DNA of 47,500 nucleotides from assembly GCA_905221605.1 (NCBI GenBank), contig CAJNDS010002079.1, positions 1,612,501 to 1,660,000 on the forward strand, written 5' to 3'. Every line of letters starts with the position of its first letter. Positions within the stretch are counted from its first letter, which is position 1. Both the position numbers and the translations under genes were made by a program. Shown here one piece after another: positions 44,886 through 47,500 of this stretch. The stretch comes from Symbiodinium natans (taxonomy: Eukaryota > Sar > Dinophyceae > Suessiales > Symbiodiniaceae). The notes under the pieces are model-generated. The model worked only from the letters and a program-made list of their open reading frames with translations, was not told where the DNA came from and made no database searches.

Positions 44886-45326
44886 GCTCGCTCACCGGCC
44901 CCTGTGTCGCAGCCCACGGCGACGCAGGCAAGGACGGGGCGAACAGCTACTGAAGACCGTGAACAGACAGAGATTAGGGTTTAAAGGCTACCAGGGTTAG
45001 GTTTAGGGTTGAGGTTGCCCGGGTTTAGGGTTTAGGGTTATCTTTTCAGGGCATACTGGGCTGGCGGATTAAGATCTCGAACGCTGAGGTCTGGTTCGTA
45101 TATAGAGGGGAGTGTGATCTAATCTGGCACCGGCCACCGTCAGTATACCGTCGAGTAGACCCTGAAGCCTCTAAACCCGAAACCCCTCGAACCCGAGTCC
45201 CTACCTGAAAGCCCCAAGACCTACTTTCTTGGAGGTCAGTAGGAATTCTACAAAGCTCCTCGTATGCCTAGGTACAAACCCTAAACCCTAAACCCTAATC
45301 CTAAACCCTAAACCCTCATCCTGGAG

Positions 45327-45370
45327 GATCCTCCGCAGGCAGCTGCTGCGCAGCCGTCGCAGGCAAGAGG
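45327..45370 (+). CDS. Repeat-exon gene: divergent 44-nt exon
   Basis: After catcctggag the frame DPPQAAAAQPSQARG parallels EPPRKAATQPVADKE. A GC donor (AGAG|GCCTG) gives 44 nt, one base short of the array exons. Alternatively it reads on LSGAFNGGRQ to a GTAGGG donor at 45402. Preceded by a CCCTAAA tract (45277-45315). Confidence 0.5.
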
Positions 45371-45402
45371 CCTGTCCGGAGCATTCAACGGTGGCCGGCA
45401 GA

Positions 45403-45498
45403 GTAGGGTTTTAGGGTTTAGGGTTTAGGGTTTAGGGTTGGGTTAGGGTTGCGGGTTCAGGGTTCAGGTTCAGGGTTCAGGGTTCAGGGTCAGGGTTG
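45403..45498 (+). repeat. TTTAGGG then TTCAGGG tract
   Basis: Directly upstream of the tandem exon array. It ends inside the tail of a B-type intron (gttgtggcgcatcttctgcc). Confidence 0.9.
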
Positions 45499-45526
45499 TG
45501 GCGCATCTTCTGCCTCATGTTGTGAG

Positions 45527-45571
45527 GAGCCTTCACGGAAAGCTGCGACACAGCCCGTCGCAGACAAAGAG
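45527..45571 (+). CDS. Repeat exon 1
   Basis: EPSRKAATQPVADKE, 15 codons, phase 0 at both ends; the P3 codon CCA is TCA (Ser) here. Acceptor tgttgtgag, GC donor GAG|GCCGGC. Confidence 0.6.
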
Positions 45572-45724
45572 GCCGGCTCACCTCCAAACCACCTGACTAC
45601 CCTAGGCTGCAAAGACTACTCTACGCCATCGACACGCCCTCGACTTCTCGTGTACCCCAAAATCTACCCTCTGCAACCCTACACGTGCAAAAAGTTGTGG
45701 CATTTGGTGCTGTCTAGCGAGCAG

Positions 45725-45769
45725 GAGCCTCCACGGAAAGCTGCGACACAGCCCGTCGCAGACAAAGAG
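45725..45769 (+). CDS. Repeat exon 2
   Basis: EPPRKAATQPVADKE. Acceptor tagcgagcag, GC donor GAG|GCGGCT. The downstream spacer is A type. Confidence 0.6.
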
Positions 45770-45923
45770 GCGGCTCACCTCCAAACCACCTGAACTACCC
45801 TAGGCTGCAAAGACTACTCTACGCCATCGACACGCCCTCGACTTCCCGTGTACCCCAAAATCTACCCTCTGTAACCCTACACGTGCAAAAAGTTGTGGGC
45901 ATTTGGTGCTGTCTAGCGAGCAG

Positions 45924-45968
45924 GAGCCTCCACGGAAAGCTGCGACACAGCCCGTCGCAGACAAAGAG
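45924..45968 (+). CDS. Repeat exon 3
   Basis: Identical peptide to exon 2. The downstream spacer is B type. Confidence 0.6.
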
Positions 45969-46114
45969 GCCGGCTCACCCCCAATTCGCCTATCCTGTCC
46001 TGGGATCTACAGACTATACTGCACGCCATCGACATGCCCTAGACTTCCCGTGTAGCCCAAACCCTACCCTCTGTAACAAAAAGTTGTGGGGCATCTTCTG
46101 CCTCATGTTATGAG

Positions 46115-46159
46115 GAGCCTCCACGGAAAGCTGCGACACAGCCCGTCGCAGACAAAGAG
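46115..46159 (+). CDS. Repeat exon 4
   Basis: Identical peptide to exon 2. The base after the exon is an extra G (GAG|GGCCGGC), which shifts the GC donor by one. Confidence 0.5.
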
Positions 46160-46317
46160 GGCCGGCTCACCTCCAAACCACCTGAACTACCCTAGGCTGC
46201 AAAGACTACTCTACGCCATCGACACGCCCTCGACTTCCCGTGTACCCCAAAATCTACTACCCTCTGCAACCCTCCACGTGCAAAAAGTTGTGGGCATTTG
46301 TGCTGTCTAGCGAGCAG

Positions 46318-46362
46318 GAGCCTCCACGGAAAGCTGCGACACAGCCCGTCGCAGACAAAGAG
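46318..46362 (+). CDS. Repeat exon 5
   Basis: Identical peptide to exon 2. The downstream spacer is B type. Confidence 0.6.
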
Positions 46363-46508
46363 GCCGGCTCACCGCCAATTCGCCTATCCTGTCCTAGGAT
46401 CTACAGACTATACTGCACGCCATCGACACGCCCTAGACTTCCCGTGTAGCCCAAACCCTACCCTCTGTAACAAAAAGTTGTTGGGTATCTTCTGCCTCAT
46501 GTTGTGAG

Positions 46509-46554
46509 GAGCCCTCCACGGAAAGCTGCGACACAGCCCGTCGCAGACAAAGAG
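46509..46554 (+). CDS. Repeat exon 6, one-base insertion
   Basis: GAGCCCTCC in place of GAGCCTCC adds one C, making 46 nt and shifting the frame. A real frameshift or an assembly error. Confidence 0.45.
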
Positions 46555-46708
46555 GCCGGCTCACCTCCAAACCACCTGAACTACCCTAGGCTGCAAAGAC
46601 TACTTACGCCATCGACACACCCTCGACTTCCCATGTACCCCAGAATCTACCCTCTGCAACCCTACACGTGCAAAAAGTTGTGGGCATTTGGTGCTGTCCA
46701 GCGAGCAG

Positions 46709-46753
46709 GAGCCGCCACGGAAAGCTGCGACACAGCCCGTCGCAGACAAAGAG
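46709..46753 (+). CDS. Repeat exon 7
   Basis: Peptide unchanged; CCG replaces CCT at codon 2, a silent difference. Confidence 0.6.
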
Positions 46754-46897
46754 GCCGGCTCACCCCCAATTCGCCTATCCTGCCTAGGATCTACAGACTA
46801 TACTGCACGCCATCGACACGCCCTAGACTTCCCGTGTAGCCCAACCCTACCCTCTGTAACAAAAAGTTGTGGGGCATCTTCTGCCTCATGTTGTGAG

Positions 46898-46943
46898 GAG
46901 CCTCCACGGAAAGCTGGCGACACAGCCCGTCGCAGACAAAGAG
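46898..46943 (+). CDS. Repeat exon 8, one-base insertion
   Basis: GCTGGCGAC in place of GCTGCGAC adds one G and shifts the frame. Confidence 0.45.
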
Positions 46944-47099
46944 GCCGGCTCACCTCCAAACCACCTGAACTACCCTAGGCTGCAAAGACTACTTTACGCC
47001 ATCGACACGCCCTCGACTTCCCGTGTACCCCAAAATCTACCCTCTGCAACCCCACACGCGCCAAAAGGTTGTGGGCATTTGGTGCTGTCTAGCGAGCAG

Positions 47100-47156
47100 G
47101 AGCCTCCACGGAAAGCTGCGACACAGCCCGTCGACAAAGAGGCCGCTCACGCCTAA
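47100..47156 (+). CDS. Repeat-exon gene: terminal exon
   Basis: Acceptor tagcgagcag. Frame EPPRKAATQPVDKEAAHA then TAA (47154-47156). One in-frame codon (GCA, Ala) is deleted relative to the other copies. The base change after the repeat removes the intron-like continuation, so the frame reads through what is the donor in other copies and stops five codons later. Confidence 0.6.
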   Translation, partial: EPPRKAATQPVDKEAAHA

Positions 47157-47500
47157 TCCAAAGAGTCTTGCGGGTTGGTATTTCCACCGAGCCCGGAATC
47201 GTTTGGCCAGTTGGTGTCTGGAGGCTGGACAACCCCCCAAGACCCAGCACTCCTAACAGTAAAACCCACTGTATGCTAAGCACCCCGCACCTATGCCGGG
47301 TGGGATACTACCATAAAAACTCCTTCCTATACAACCTAGTTTCTGAGTGAGTACACTTTACACTTTTTTGGGATACTCTAATTTCCTATAGAACTGAAGT
47401 GTACACTTTTTTTTTGGGGGAGCTTATTATGAACTCAGGAACGAAGAGACCCAACGTATCTTTGGGATGCATAAGGTCAAGCCCCGAGAGCATCCTGCAG
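47157..47500. other. 3' flank, unique sequence
   Basis: No telomere repeats. Two near-inverted or repeated patches, gagtacactttacactttttt (about 47350) and aagtgtacacttttttttt (about 47397), resemble a small TIR or family F-like hairpin. No coding segment recognised. Confidence 0.4.

Larger units (their letters stand above)
45499..47156 (+). repeat. Tandem exon-intron array with two-monomer higher-order pattern
   Basis: Nine repeat starts at 45527, 45725, 45924, 46115, 46318, 46509, 46709, 46898 and 47100 (spacing 189 to 203 bp). Each begins with a 45-nt coding block followed by either an A-type spacer (ctccaaaccacctgaactac.. ending gtgctgtctagcgagcag) or a B-type spacer (cccaattcgcctatcctg.. 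ending ttctgcctcatgttgtgag). Order: tail of B, A, A, B, A, B, A, B, A, terminal. A and B are homologous but clearly diverged, while copies of one type are nearly identical. Unit lengths are not multiples of three, so it is not a simple coding satellite. Confidence 0.85.

Noticed and set aside
45449-47256. Long overlapping ORFs across the 3' array as one satellite-encoded protein
   Set aside because: Unit lengths of 189 to 203 bp are not multiples of three and each ORF changes frame relative to the repeat. The 45-nt exon model explains the conserved frame better.
1-47500. tRNA, rRNA, snRNA or spliced-leader RNA genes
   Set aside because: No cloverleaf, rRNA core motif or leader followed by a GT donor was seen on either strand; a covariance-model search could still find a small RNA.
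1-47500. Retroelements or viral genes
   Set aside because: No reverse-transcriptase, integrase, capsid or other viral motif was recognised in any frame.

Overview
Nuclear eukaryotic DNA, most likely from a dinoflagellate or a close alveolate relative. The window is crowded with interstitial TTTAGGG/CCCTAAA (plant/dinoflagellate-type) telomere repeats in both orientations. It has no bacterial-style genes, tRNA or rRNA. Between the arrays lie short (20 to 150 nt) coding-like islands, nearly all readable on the + strand and bounded by AG acceptors and GT or GC donors. GC-AG introns, tiny exons and one-way gene order fit dinoflagellates. A 13-nt match to the core of the dinoflagellate spliced leader (42437-42449) is weak extra support. 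The species cannot be named.

Layout. 1-9000: telomere arrays, short inverted-repeat (TIR) elements and small exons, including three that rebuild an AP2/ERF-type DNA-binding domain (6123-7577). 8971-16500: more small exons; those at 9949-10217 are separated by introns made almost wholly of TTTAGGG. 17426-21839: the best multi-exon model, a protein of unknown function whose exons keep reading phase through successive introns. 22635-32453: scattered exons among arrays, several TIR families and an A-rich patch. 32540-33150: an AT-rich island without telomere repeats. 33177-33886: a two-exon gene ending in a C3HC4 RING finger. 34000-43960: arrays, TIR elements and exons, including a coiled-coil pair split by a 68-nt telomeric intron (36372-36628). 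43969-47156: a gene whose 3' part is a tandem array of 45-nt exons encoding a 15-residue repeat, separated by two alternating intron types and closed by a terminal exon with a stop codon.

Main idea (inference from sequence): the telomere-like tracts are not a chromosome end. They sit mostly inside introns, and in the sense orientation they supply both the donor (GTTTAGGG) and the acceptor (TTTAG). Several tracts interrupt TIR elements and are flanked by a duplicated piece of the element, which suggests insertion or repair synthesis at breaks. All exon calls come from reading frames, splice-site context and phase agreement by eye; no transcript or database search was available.
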